Below, in pieces: positions 48,797 through 56,515 of a stretch of 64,000 bases of DNA. Within the stretch, counting starts at the first letter, position 1; every line of letters begins with the position of its first letter. A program made the position numbers and the translations under genes. Origin of the DNA: Paraburkholderia unamae. GTDB taxonomy: Bacteria; Pseudomonadota; Gammaproteobacteria; Burkholderiales; Burkholderiaceae. The stretch is from positions 310,001 through 374,000 of the forward strand of contig NZ_QLSU01000001.1 of NCBI RefSeq assembly GCF_003268775.1. Direction: 5' to 3'. A model generated the notes under the pieces. That model was not told the DNA's origin, made no database searches, and was given only the letters and a program-made list of their open reading frames with translations.

Positions 48797-49444
48797 ATGA
48801 ATGACCTCTTCGGCGCACACTGGGCCGCCTGGGCGGCGGTGGTAGGCAGCGGCGTGTTTCACGGCGCGAATCCGGCGATGGGCTGGCTCTTCGCGACCGC
48901 GCTCGGCCTGCAACGCGGCAGCCGCGCCGCGCTGTTGCTCGCCCTGCCGCCTATCGCGCTTGGGCATGCCGCGTCGATCCTGCTGTTCACGTCCTCGACG
49001 GCGGCGCTGGGCGCGCACTTGCCGGGCGCCGCGCTGCATTGGGGCCTCGGCGCGCTCCTGATCGGCTGGGCCGCGTGGCAGCACGCGTTTGGGCACCGGC
49101 ACCGTGTGCGCGTGGGAATGACCGTTGGCTTCGTCGGGCTTGCGGCGTGGTCGGCGTTGATGGCGACGCTGCACGGCGCGGGACTGATGCTGATGCCGGC
49201 CATGCTGCCGCTGTGCGGCGGCGGCGCGGGCGGCCTCGCGTCGGGCGCAGGCAACCCGCTCGCCGTCCCGCTCGCGCTCACCGCGCTGCACACGCTCACG
49301 ACGCTCGCCACCACGGGCGCCATCGCCCTGCTCGCCTACGAGTACCTCGGGCTCGGCGTGCTGCGGCGCGGCTGGATCAACTTCGACTGGCTATGGCGCG
49401 GCGCGCTCGTGGCCACGGGAACCTTGATGATCGCCACCGCTTGA
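48797..49444 (+). CDS. Polytopic membrane protein linked to the methanethiol oxidase gene
   Basis: 215 aa with about six hydrophobic helices. Conserved-looking polar spots inside helices: SGVFHGANPAMGW, ALGHAAS, ATLHGAGLM and TALHTLTTL, each with one His, suggest a metal or small-molecule path. I do not recognise a named family with certainty; the His pattern recalls metal-exporter and urease-accessory membrane proteins. The 14-bp gap to mtoX argues for a shared job, perhaps copper supply or sulfur-compound movement. Confidence 0.75.
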   Translation: MNDLFGAHWAAWAAVVGSGVFHGANPAMGWLFATALGLQRGSRAALLLALPPIALGHAASILLFTSSTAALGAHLPGAALHWGLGALLIGWAAWQHAFGHRHRVRVGMTVGFVGLAAWSALMATLHGAGLMLMPAMLPLCGGGAGGLASGAGNPLAVPLALTALHTLTTLATTGAIALLAYEYLGLGVLRRGWINFDWLWRGALVATGTLMIATA

Positions 49445-49467
49445 GCCGCGAACGCCTGCCATCCACC

Positions 49468-49854
49468 TCAATTGCCCGCCGGATAATCCGCGCTGAGACT
49501 CGCATCGCGCCAGGCCTCGATCTCGGCCAACGCCGCGCGCAAGCGGTTCGTCACCGCATCCACGCCAAACGCACCGAGCACGAGATGGCGCGGCGGCTTT
49601 TCCGCTTCGGCAATGCGGATCATCGCCTGCGCGGCCCGCGCCGGATCGCCCGGCTGATGACCGCTGCCTTCGGCGGTGCGCTTCATGCGCGCGCCCACCG
49701 TTTGCGCGTAATCGTCGATACGGTTCGGCGTCTGCACGAGCGAGCGGCCCGCCCGGTCCGTGCGAAACGGCCCCGGCTCCACACAGGTCACGTTGATGCC
49801 GAGCGGACCGGCTTCCGCGAGCAGTGAATCGGAGAATCCCTCGACGGCGTGTTT
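49468..49854 (-). pseudogene. SDR pseudogene, C-terminal part
   Basis: About 128 codons read KHAVEGFSDSLLAEAGPLGI, then CVEPGPFRTD, to a natural stop: the part of a short-chain dehydrogenase from the lysine of YxxxK onward. The preceding half is not adjacent; it lies at 56576 on the far side of the island, in the same orientation. The break falls exactly at YYAAS|K. A 107-codon frame inside it starts at an internal ATG but would lack the NAD-binding fold. Confidence 0.85.
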
Positions 49855-49980
49855 TGATGGTGTTTACTCAAACAACCCGTCGCGCAAACCGGGAAAGCCT
49901 TGCTGTGCAAGGCCTTCCGGTCAGCGGTTCAGACAATCAACCACCCAGCGACCGCTACACGAGCTGGCTCGACCCGGCCA
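49853..49980 (+). repeat. Left-end repeat, copy 1 (128 bp)
   Basis: Shares long runs with copies 2 and 3, for example TTCCGGTCAGCGGTTCAG and GCTGGCTCGACCCGGCCA. It contains a hairpin GGAAAGCCTTGC-TGT-GCAAGGCCTTCC (49892-49918, one mismatch) and AGCGGT / ACCGCT arms. Directly left of it is SDR coding sequence, so this marks the outer boundary. Confidence 0.85.
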
Positions 49981-50073
49981 GAAGCGGTCTTTCTCAGTGG
50001 GTTGGCAAATGTCTGTTGACGAGCGACGAGCTGCCATTTTGCTAGGCGACGTCCGGCGATTCGGCTGACTGAC

Positions 50074-50280
50074 CTACATCCTATTGTAATTTCCGCTTAA
50101 GCGATCCGTTCGCAGGCGCCTCGCCAAGGCACAGCATTTGTCATCACAACCCGCAAAGCGATTACTTTTTATAACGATCGCCCTATGAGTTATAAATAGC
50201 ATTGTCTGGAGTGCCTCCTGAAATCCTCCCTCTTTGTTACGGACGGCAGTTTCGGCTTTCGCCACTACGGCGCCCCACAT
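50074..50280 (-). CDS. Possible small protein downstream of the ATPase gene
   Basis: 68-codon frame beginning 10 bp after the ATPase stop, with GAGG very close to its ATG. The product starts MWGAVVAKAETAVRNKEGGF and has a short hydrophobic piece (LQTMLFITHRAIVI). No family recognised. It could be a partner translated with the ATPase, or chance. The other bases between 49981 and 50289 show nothing I can support. Confidence 0.3.
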   Translation of the reverse strand: MWGAVVAKAETAVRNKEGGFQEALQTMLFITHRAIVIKSNRFAGCDDKCCALARRLRTDRLSGNYNRM

Positions 50281-50289
50281 ATCCTCTAT

Positions 50290-51924
50290 TTAGTTCGGCT
50301 TCACGCCAAGTCTCGCCCACGCCATGGGGTGAATGAACACCTCCGAGTTGGCCCGAATTTGCCCGTCTCCAGGCGCATTAATATCCATATAAGCCCAAAT
50401 CTGACTATTGAAAGAAGACAGCTTTAGACCCACTACGCCTATCGAGTAAAGCGCCTTTATAAGCTCAACGCGGAACGCATGAGCGTTATCATTATTTATA
50501 AATGCAAATCCAGCGCGAATTACTGGATCAGTTGCATACTCACCATCAAAACACTTGGTGACAGCAAAATCGTTGATGCGATCTTTATGAATCTGAGATA
50601 ATCTGAATTTAAGCGGCATTTGCTCTATCAGTGGCAGATACTCCAAGAAACCTGGATAATGAGTAACCCACTCAAAACCCAGTGCATTCATTCGCGCCGC
50701 TGAATATTCTATTTCCGCATTACGAACCGTCTGAACCGTAACCTGCCCCTTTCCCTCAGACCGCTTTAAACATTCGTTTATAAATGAGATCGCATCCCTC
50801 GGGCGGTAGTGAGTTCGCTCCAGCAGATAATCAACAAAATCCTCTTTACCGATTTTCCTCGGAAATAAATCAACTAATTCGATTGACGACAAAGTATACT
50901 GCTCTCGCACCAGTCGAATAATTCGCTCATTGATCATCTTTATCAAAAGGGATTTTTCCCATCGAAGCTGCAAAAAAAGCGCGGCGTATTTTTCCTCTTG
51001 AAATCCTGCATCACGGGTTCGCTTAAACACTGTCTGAATAAGATCTTGGCGCAACGCCACAATTATCTTTACGTTCACAATGCTTCGGAAAGTCTTCACA
51101 CATTCGATCAAAGCGCGAATCAGCCTGTACCGAAGTTCGTCATCGACCCAGTTTTCATCAAGGCGGTCAATAACAAGGTAGTATTTTTGCTGGGGATCCG
51201 TAAATATTTCCTCGTTCATCAATGCAATCACGTCGGCAAGCGCTTTAATTTGAATCGAATTTATAACGGTCTGTGCTTTGTTAACGACCTCCGTCTTACG
51301 CTCGTCCACTTTCTTGATGCTTCCGCTTACATCTGCCTTCAATGCACCGATGTCCGCTCCAAGCTTCGACGTGATTTCCCCCTCAAGCTTTTCCGTAACT
51401 TCTTTCACCCGATACTCGGTCTCTTGCCAAAATGTATCACCCCATTTTGACAAGTAATCAAAAGCACGTTCCTTAGCTTGATCTTTTCGCTTCAGTGCAG
51501 GAATAAATCCTGCGATCCAGCTACGAGTCTTCTCTTCGCTAGTGAGATGGCAACGCCGTTTTAGTAGCTCGACAGCAAAAACATGCTTCCAGAGCAGTCC
51601 GTAGAAAATATCTAGCTTAACCCCCGACTTCTCCAAGGTTACAAGAATATCGGAGTTTGAAAGATAATTGAGGGAGAGGTTTTCCGGAGAGACAACAATG
51701 ACGTTACTCATCCTTTCAACCAAATGGTTGATCAACGCGGTCTTCCCTGATCCTGTCCGTCCGACAATTATGCGATGGGGTGATCGGCAGTCTTTCAGCG
51801 TTTCGAAGTCTCCCGTATCCACGAAACACGACGACAAAAAGTCTCCGTCTGATTCGGCGTCGAGCTCGCCGATTGACGCGCCGCGGCGAAGCCGGAAGTG
51901 AAAACCGTGATGGGTCTCTGTCAT
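50290..51924 (-). CDS. P-loop ATPase (Sll1717-like), candidate defence protein; cargo of cassette 1
   Basis: 544 aa. Walker A VGRTGSGKTALINHL (about residues 53-67) and a Walker B-like YYLVIDRLDENW (about 246-257), where the acidic pair and a sensor region (VNVKIIVALRQDL) fit a STAND/KAP-like NTPase. A charged, possibly coiled-coil stretch spans about 160-230. The C-terminal 130 residues are of unknown type. Codon use is clearly more AT-rich than the flanking chromosome, a sign of transfer. Such lone ATPases are often found in defence islands; here that is an inference. It is the only long gene of its unit. Confidence 0.78.
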   Translation of the reverse strand: MTETHHGFHFRLRRGASIGELDAESDGDFLSSCFVDTGDFETLKDCRSPHRIIVGRTGSGKTALINHLVERMSNVIVVSPENLSLNYLSNSDILVTLEKSGVKLDIFYGLLWKHVFAVELLKRRCHLTSEEKTRSWIAGFIPALKRKDQAKERAFDYLSKWGDTFWQETEYRVKEVTEKLEGEITSKLGADIGALKADVSGSIKKVDERKTEVVNKAQTVINSIQIKALADVIALMNEEIFTDPQQKYYLVIDRLDENWVDDELRYRLIRALIECVKTFRSIVNVKIIVALRQDLIQTVFKRTRDAGFQEEKYAALFLQLRWEKSLLIKMINERIIRLVREQYTLSSIELVDLFPRKIGKEDFVDYLLERTHYRPRDAISFINECLKRSEGKGQVTVQTVRNAEIEYSAARMNALGFEWVTHYPGFLEYLPLIEQMPLKFRLSQIHKDRINDFAVTKCFDGEYATDPVIRAGFAFINNDNAHAFRVELIKALYSIGVVGLKLSSFNSQIWAYMDINAPGDGQIRANSEVFIHPMAWARLGVKPN

Positions 51925-52497
51925 TTCAGTTTGAGCTTATTTGCCGTTCGATCATTTCGTTTTTCGCGTCGGGCGACGCTGCAAGCGAAGGCTTTCAGCG
52001 TACAGAATATCGGAAAATATGGTGGCGAACAAACCACCCGACATTGGAAAACGAAAGCGGATCGGCTTCGGCGTCGACGGGAAGGGCTGCATCGCGCGCA
52101 CGTGCGCCTCAGTTCGCTTTGCGACGTAATCCAAACTAGGCGTCCATTCGTAAAGCCTTTCACTTTTCAGGTGCGTCGAAGAGACCCCGTGAGCGCCGCG
52201 CACGTCGTACACCATGCGCTTGGCCTACGAAAGAGTCCCATCCTGGACGGTATCCCGCATCGCTCAGGCGGGTGCACGATGAACAGCAACAACATGCACG
52301 TCGAGATATGGATCTGCTCCCTGCTTGCTAAGTCCATGCGGTGTTCGCTGGCGCCATCGTTCGAGGGAATAAAGAATTAACCCTTGAACAGGCGTCGCCC
52401 AGACTCGCGCAGAATTCGTAGTCGGGAGGCTGAGCGACCGTTTTTCGACGAGGTTTGGACGTTCAGAGAAGCGCACTGACGGTCAGCAATGGGTCGG
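51925..52497. other. 573-bp non-coding part of cassette 1
   Basis: No gene supported. The AT-rich part next to the ATPase start (about 51925-52060) should hold its promoter. From about 52070 the composition returns to GC-rich and may be a decayed remnant. Confidence 0.4.
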
Positions 52498-52557
52498 GTC
52501 CGGCCAACGGCCTCGCCGACCGGCGTGAGCCCCTTCCGCAAGCCATCCACGCCTCTG
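52498..52557 (+). repeat. Right-end repeat, copy 1 (60 bp, end of cassette 1)
   Basis: Starts GTCCGGCCAACGGCCT and ends CCACGCCTCTG before the junction TT. Copies at 54393-54452 and 56516-56575 have exactly the same length without gaps and match at most positions. Confidence 0.88.
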
Positions 52558-52684
52558 TTGGATGATGTTTACTGATATGCATATCGCACGACCTGTGAAA
52601 GCCTTACAGGGCAAGGCTTCCCGGTCAGCAGTTCAGACGATCAACCACCTGGCGAACGCCACAGAGGCTGGCTCAACCCGGCCA
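52558..52684 (+). repeat. Left-end repeat, copy 2 (127 bp)
   Basis: Begins TTGGATGATGTTTACTG and ends CTGGCTCAACCCGGCCA. Hairpin arms GAAAGCCTT / AAGGCTTCC at 52597-52621. It follows the copy-1 right end without a gap, forming a unit-unit junction. Confidence 0.88.
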
Positions 52685-52780
52685 ATTCCGGTCACACGAC
52701 GAGTGAACCAAAGTCGTCAACAATCGGAGCGGCAGTGTACAGTCGTAGGCTTCGATTCATGCCAACCGTGTGCCGACGAC

Positions 52781-53584
52781 ATGGACATTCAGCTGTTGAT
52801 CATATGCGGGCTCACATTCGTAATCCACGTGATTGCGACGCTAGCGTACGCGGTTCGGATTGCCGGCGTTCGCACGCGCCGTATCGCCGTGTCATTCTCC
52901 CTATTCGGAATCATCGCCCTTGTTTCCCGGACGGCAAATTCCTTTCAGGGACCATTCATTGCGAAGCGGGTTGAACTGGATATCGCGCATCACCTGGAGC
53001 ATGGTTTGCTCGGGGACTTTCGGCTTTTTCTGCTAACCGCCACGGTGGCAAGCACTGTCGGTGCGTTTCTGATTCCCACGTTTCAACGTTATTTCAGCCG
53101 CGCTGTCGACCACTTCCAGGCAAATCGCTCGATCCCTCGTCTGATACTCCATATCTTCAGTCGAGGAGGCGTCGGCTACATTCGGCTTGGAGCGCGGCTT
53201 CCGTCCCGACACAACGTCACCCAACTAGCGACTGGAGCAGGCGTTTCCTGGAGAGTCATCGGACTCAACGTAATCGCGATGGCGATCTGGACAGTCGGCG
53301 TTTTCGCGTCGCTCTATGCTGGATACCTGAAACCAGATCTGCGCGTTACATGTGCGAATCTGTCGTCCGTTATCAATGGCTTTGCGACGGTGGTGTTGGC
53401 CGTCGTCATTGATCCGCAAGTCTCAGTCATGACTGACGATGTAATTGAAGGTCGGATTTCGGAAAACAGCTTCCGGCGAGCAATCACAACCCTCGCGGGT
53501 GCGCGTGTGCTCGGGACGCTGTGCGCTCAGGCGGTGCTCGTCCCTGCGGCATTGATCATTGTTCGCATCGCCGAACTCATTTAG
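52781..53584 (+). CDS. amj: Amj-family (YdaH-like) alternate lipid II flippase; cargo of cassette 2
   Basis: 267 aa from the ATG at 52781. The N-terminus IQLLIICGLTFVIHVIATLA, then SVRIAGVRT-like AVRIAGVRTRRIAVS and VSRTANSFQGPFIAKRVE, closely follows Amj/YdaH as I remember it. About six membrane helices. In Bacillus, Amj moves lipid II across the membrane when MurJ is missing or blocked. Here it is an accessory copy inside a mobile unit and may give resistance to agents that inhibit MurJ. Followed 123 bp later by a peptidase gene in the same direction. Confidence 0.82.
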   Translation: MDIQLLIICGLTFVIHVIATLAYAVRIAGVRTRRIAVSFSLFGIIALVSRTANSFQGPFIAKRVELDIAHHLEHGLLGDFRLFLLTATVASTVGAFLIPTFQRYFSRAVDHFQANRSIPRLILHIFSRGGVGYIRLGARLPSRHNVTQLATGAGVSWRVIGLNVIAMAIWTVGVFASLYAGYLKPDLRVTCANLSSVINGFATVVLAVVIDPQVSVMTDDVIEGRISENSFRRAITTLAGARVLGTLCAQAVLVPAALIIVRIAELI

Positions 53585-53707
53585 CGCTGCGACCCATACC
53601 GGAAACGTGCCTGGCATCGGGCGGCGAGCAAGTCCCATCCGACGATGGATTCCATTTCGTCGACAATCCCAAAACACTTTGAATTCGCCGGAGACTTCGC
53701 TGTGCGC

Positions 53708-54355
53708 ATGTACCTTTCTTCCTTCGATGTGGGCGCCAGACCAGAACAACTCGTCGGCCTGGTCGGCGGTCAATTGCGAGCGGCAATTGTCGTCAACGCA
53801 CTTGACCATCGCGAAGCGGCGCGCGCCCAATGGCTGGAGAGTCAGACAATCAAACTTCGAGCACTTGGCTTTACGGTGCAGGAACTTGATCTTCGGCAGT
53901 TCTTCGGAACAACCGATCGCCTGGATGAGACACTCGAGCAGTTCGACGCGGTATGGGTCAACGGTGGGAACGCATTCATACTTCGCAGGGCGATGAAGCA
54001 GAGCGGATTCGATGTCGTGATAGCGGAATTGCTCGAACGTGACAGAATCGTCTACTCGGGATTCAGTGCAGCGGCGGTCGTTGCGTCGAGCACGCTGCGT
54101 GCACTCGATCACGTCAGCGACCCCACCGAAGTTCCTCCGGGATACGATCCGGCAGTGGTCTGGGACGGACTTGGAATCTTGCCGTTTTCCCTCGTCGTGC
54201 ACTTTCAATCCGATCATCCCGAGTCGGAGGCCGTCGGTGAGGAGGTCGCATTCTATGAGCGCCACCAAATGCCATACAGGACCTTGAAAGATGGCGAGGC
54301 TTTTGTCATGGACAGCATGCGGTGCGAGATCGTTGGCCCGTGCCGTTGCGAATGA
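53708..54355 (+). CDS. Peptidase family S51 (dipeptidase E / cyanophycinase-like); cargo of cassette 2
   Basis: 215 aa from the ATG at 53708, chosen because homologues begin MxLYLSSF-like (here MYLSSFDVGARPEQ); an ATG at 53645 is possible. Motifs: FDAVWVNGGNAFILRRAM (family GGN) and the nucleophile Ser in YSGFSAAAVVASS, where GxSAG is GFSAA. The catalytic His is probably in VVHFQSDHPES. It should cleave after N-terminal Asp in short peptides. Linked to amj; what the two do together is not known. Confidence 0.8.
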   Translation: MYLSSFDVGARPEQLVGLVGGQLRAAIVVNALDHREAARAQWLESQTIKLRALGFTVQELDLRQFFGTTDRLDETLEQFDAVWVNGGNAFILRRAMKQSGFDVVIAELLERDRIVYSGFSAAAVVASSTLRALDHVSDPTEVPPGYDPAVVWDGLGILPFSLVVHFQSDHPESEAVGEEVAFYERHQMPYRTLKDGEAFVMDSMRCEIVGPCRCE

Positions 54356-54392
54356 CCGGTATCCGGGACGGCAAGTGTCCCTTGCGGCACGG

Positions 54393-54452
54393 GTCCGGCC
54401 AACGGCCTTGCCCACGGGCGTGCCCCCCTTCCACGCGCCCTCTACGCCTCTG
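54393..54452 (+). repeat. Right-end repeat, copy 2 (60 bp, end of cassette 2)
   Basis: GTCCGGCCAACGGCCTTG at the start and CTCTACGCCTCTG at the end, followed by TT. It begins 38 bp after the peptidase stop. Confidence 0.88.
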
Positions 54453-54580
54453 TTAAATGCCATTTACCTGTATAAATCGCCGCGCGAATCGCGAAAGCCT
54501 TACTGGGTAAGGCCTTCCGGTCAGCGGTTCAGGCAATCAACTACCTGGCGACCGCTACAGGGGCTGGCTCGAACCGGCCA
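54453..54580 (+). repeat. Left-end repeat, copy 3 (128 bp)
   Basis: Starts TTAAATGCCATTTACCTG and ends GGCTCGAACCGGCCA. Hairpin GAAAGCCTTAC-TGG-GTAAGGCCTTC at 54493-54517; compared with copy 1 the inner pair changes from TGC/GCA to TAC/GTA, keeping the stem. Confidence 0.88.
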
Positions 54581-54749
54581 CAATCAGACGATGCATTTCC
54601 GAGCGCGCACGTCCGTCATCGTCCGCATGGCAGACCGTCGTCGAGCCGGGCGGTCGGGCATCGCACCGTCACGTCGTCAAACTCATGCGTCGGGTCGCAC
54701 AGTTGCGCACGAATCGGGCGGGTCGATAGTCTCCGAATGGAAAGGTATC

Positions 54750-54947
54750 GGGCCGACATTCGGACGATGGCGTCAGCAGATGCGTCTGATGGGGTCCATC
54801 ACGCTCGTTCTCCAAGGTGCGCCGATCACGCAGGTTGATCTGAGCAGCGGATATGAAAGCCAAAGCGCCCACGCCGTGGCCTTCAAAAAGCACTTCGGAA
54901 TTTCGGCGTCCGGGTTTTGGCGTTCGGCCCAGCGCCTGGAGTCGTGA
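54750..54947 (+). pseudogene. AraC-family regulator, C-terminal remnant
   Basis: The frame reads TFGRWRQQMRLMGSITLVLQ, then PITQVDLSSGYESQSAHAV and FKKHFGISASGFWR to a stop: the second half of an AraC DNA-binding domain. The first helix-turn-helix and the ligand domain are absent, and upstream sequence matches in no frame. It faces the MFS gene tail to tail (16 bp apart). AraC genes often accompany this MFS type, so this is probably its decayed regulator. Confidence 0.7.
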
Positions 54948-54963
54948 TGACGTCCTCCTGTGT

Positions 54964-56163
54964 TCACCTACCCGGACTACCGGAGCGAACATGGATGATT
55001 GCCGCAAACGCCGTGAATGCTATCCCCGCCACACACACTCCGACCCAATGAAATCGAGGCCATGCATACGCGCCGACCGCTGACCCGAGCGCTCCGCCGC
55101 TGAAGTAGCAGACCATGTACACGGTATTGAGGCGACTGCGCGCTTCTGGTTTTAGCGCGAAAACACGCGATTGATTTGGCGTTTGCATCACCTGAAGGCC
55201 GGCGTCGAGTACGATCACGCCAATCGTCAATCCAGTCAGACTTGACGCACACGCCAGCAGAATCAAGAACGAAGTCGCAATGAGAAGAATGGCGAGCCAT
55301 ATGGCCGTACGCGGCCCGCGCCGATCAGCGAGCTTTCCAGCCCACGGGGCAGCAAGTGCACCGACCAGACCGACAATGCCAAACAACCCCGCACTCTGGG
55401 AACCGAGATGAAAGGGGGCGTCGGCCAGGAGCAGCGCAAGCGTCGACCAGAACAGGCTGAATGCCGCGAACAGGCTCGCTCCGATCAGGGCCGCTTCCCT
55501 CAAGCCACGCAATTCCACGGCAAGATCCCAAAGCGAAGCCACCAGCTTGCCATACGGCAACGCGGAGGTGGGCTGGCTTGCGGGCAGCGCATGGCGGACC
55601 ACGATCGCCAATGCGGCCATCGCTACGATCGCAGCCCCAAACACAGCTCTCCAGCCCAGATACTGGCCGATAGAGCCTGACACTGTGCGCGCGAGCAAAA
55701 TGCCTATCAGCAGTCCACTCATCACCGTCCCAACGGCCTGTCCACGGCGGGCTGGATGTGCAACTTCGGCAGCAAAGGGCCCCGCCTGCTGTGCCAACGT
55801 GGCAAAGACACCCAGCAGGAAACTCGCACCGATCAGAGTCAACAACGTCGGGGCTAAGGCGGCAATGAGCAGTGAAATACAAACCCCCGCTGTCTGCCAC
55901 TCGATTAAGCGGCGTCGATCGAGTTTGTCGCCCAACGGAGCGAATAGCAGCATCCCGGTTGCGAAACCGATCTGGGTCGCAGCAGGCACGGCACCTGTCC
56001 ACGAAGCGTAACCGGGAAAGGACCGCTGAATGCTCTCAAGCAAAGGTTGGTTGTAGTAGATATTTGCAATGGCCGTCCCGGCAATAATCGCCAGGATTGA
56101 AAACACACGACGCAAAGATTGATCCGGGCGGTTCGAGAGTGATGATGTTGGCATGGCGCGCAA
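54964..56163 (-). CDS. MFS transporter (drug/sugar efflux type); cargo of cassette 3
   Basis: 399 aa, 12 predicted helices. MFS loop 2-3 motif GDKLDRRRLIEWQ, N-terminal AIIAGTAIANIYYNQPLLES (typical of the YdhC/YnfM-like group), motif C region GLLIGILLARTVSGSIGQYLGWRAVF and the second-half loop GKLADRRGPRTA (all within longer segments). It probably exports a drug or metabolite by proton exchange. In-frame ATG choices at 56163 and 56154 exist. Intact, although its presumed regulator is broken. Confidence 0.87.
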   Translation of the reverse strand: MRAMPTSSLSNRPDQSLRRVFSILAIIAGTAIANIYYNQPLLESIQRSFPGYASWTGAVPAATQIGFATGMLLFAPLGDKLDRRRLIEWQTAGVCISLLIAALAPTLLTLIGASFLLGVFATLAQQAGPFAAEVAHPARRGQAVGTVMSGLLIGILLARTVSGSIGQYLGWRAVFGAAIVAMAALAIVVRHALPASQPTSALPYGKLVASLWDLAVELRGLREAALIGASLFAAFSLFWSTLALLLADAPFHLGSQSAGLFGIVGLVGALAAPWAGKLADRRGPRTAIWLAILLIATSFLILLACASSLTGLTIGVIVLDAGLQVMQTPNQSRVFALKPEARSRLNTVYMVCYFSGGALGSAVGAYAWPRFHWVGVCVAGIAFTAFAAIIHVRSGSPGR

Positions 56164-56515
56164 TCAAGATCCTTCATCGTCGATACCCTACCAGTGCATC
56201 AGACGTCGTCAGCCGCGATAAAGCGCCATGCGAATCGGTGCATGGATGCTTTTCGTGGGGCGTAAAGGGAGGCGCGGTAACGCTCGAGAAGCAGCGGGGG
56301 AAGTGGCGGTAGGCCGCTGCGAAGGCCGCTTAAAGGAGCCGCGATGGGAGCTCCAAGCGAGCTTGAATCTTAGCATGGTGCCGGGTTGAATGGCCGCGCA
56401 ATGCGCGGGAGCCCTCGCTCTCACGACATTAGTCGATAGCCGAGGTCACAAGAGAGCGGATTTTCGCCAATAACGAACACTCGCCCGTTTATCGAGATCG
56501 TCCGCAACGGGTCGA
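56164..56515. other. 352-bp non-coding end of cassette 3
   Basis: Between the MFS start and the last right end. A 71-codon frame on the minus strand (56209-56424) is basic and Pro/Ser-rich with no domain; it looks like the shadow of a non-coding repeat. The MFS promoter should be near 56170-56200. Confidence 0.35.

Noticed and set aside
49853..49870. IS200/IS605-type target (TTGAT) at the left edge
   Set aside because: TTGAT-like bases occur only in copy 1; copies 2 and 3 have TTGGAT and TTAAAT, so there is no constant target tetramer or pentamer.
49853..52684. Left and right ends as a CRISPR array
   Set aside because: Repeat units are about 190 bp and spaced by kilobases of genes; no short regular repeat-spacer pattern and no cas genes.
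52562..52780. N-terminal extension of the Amj protein back into the left-end repeat
   Set aside because: The extension is the translation of the repeat itself; homology to Amj starts at the ATG at 52781.
54291..54749. Long upstream frame joined to the AraC fragment
   Set aside because: It overlaps the peptidase 3' end and the repeats; no AraC motif appears before about 54750.
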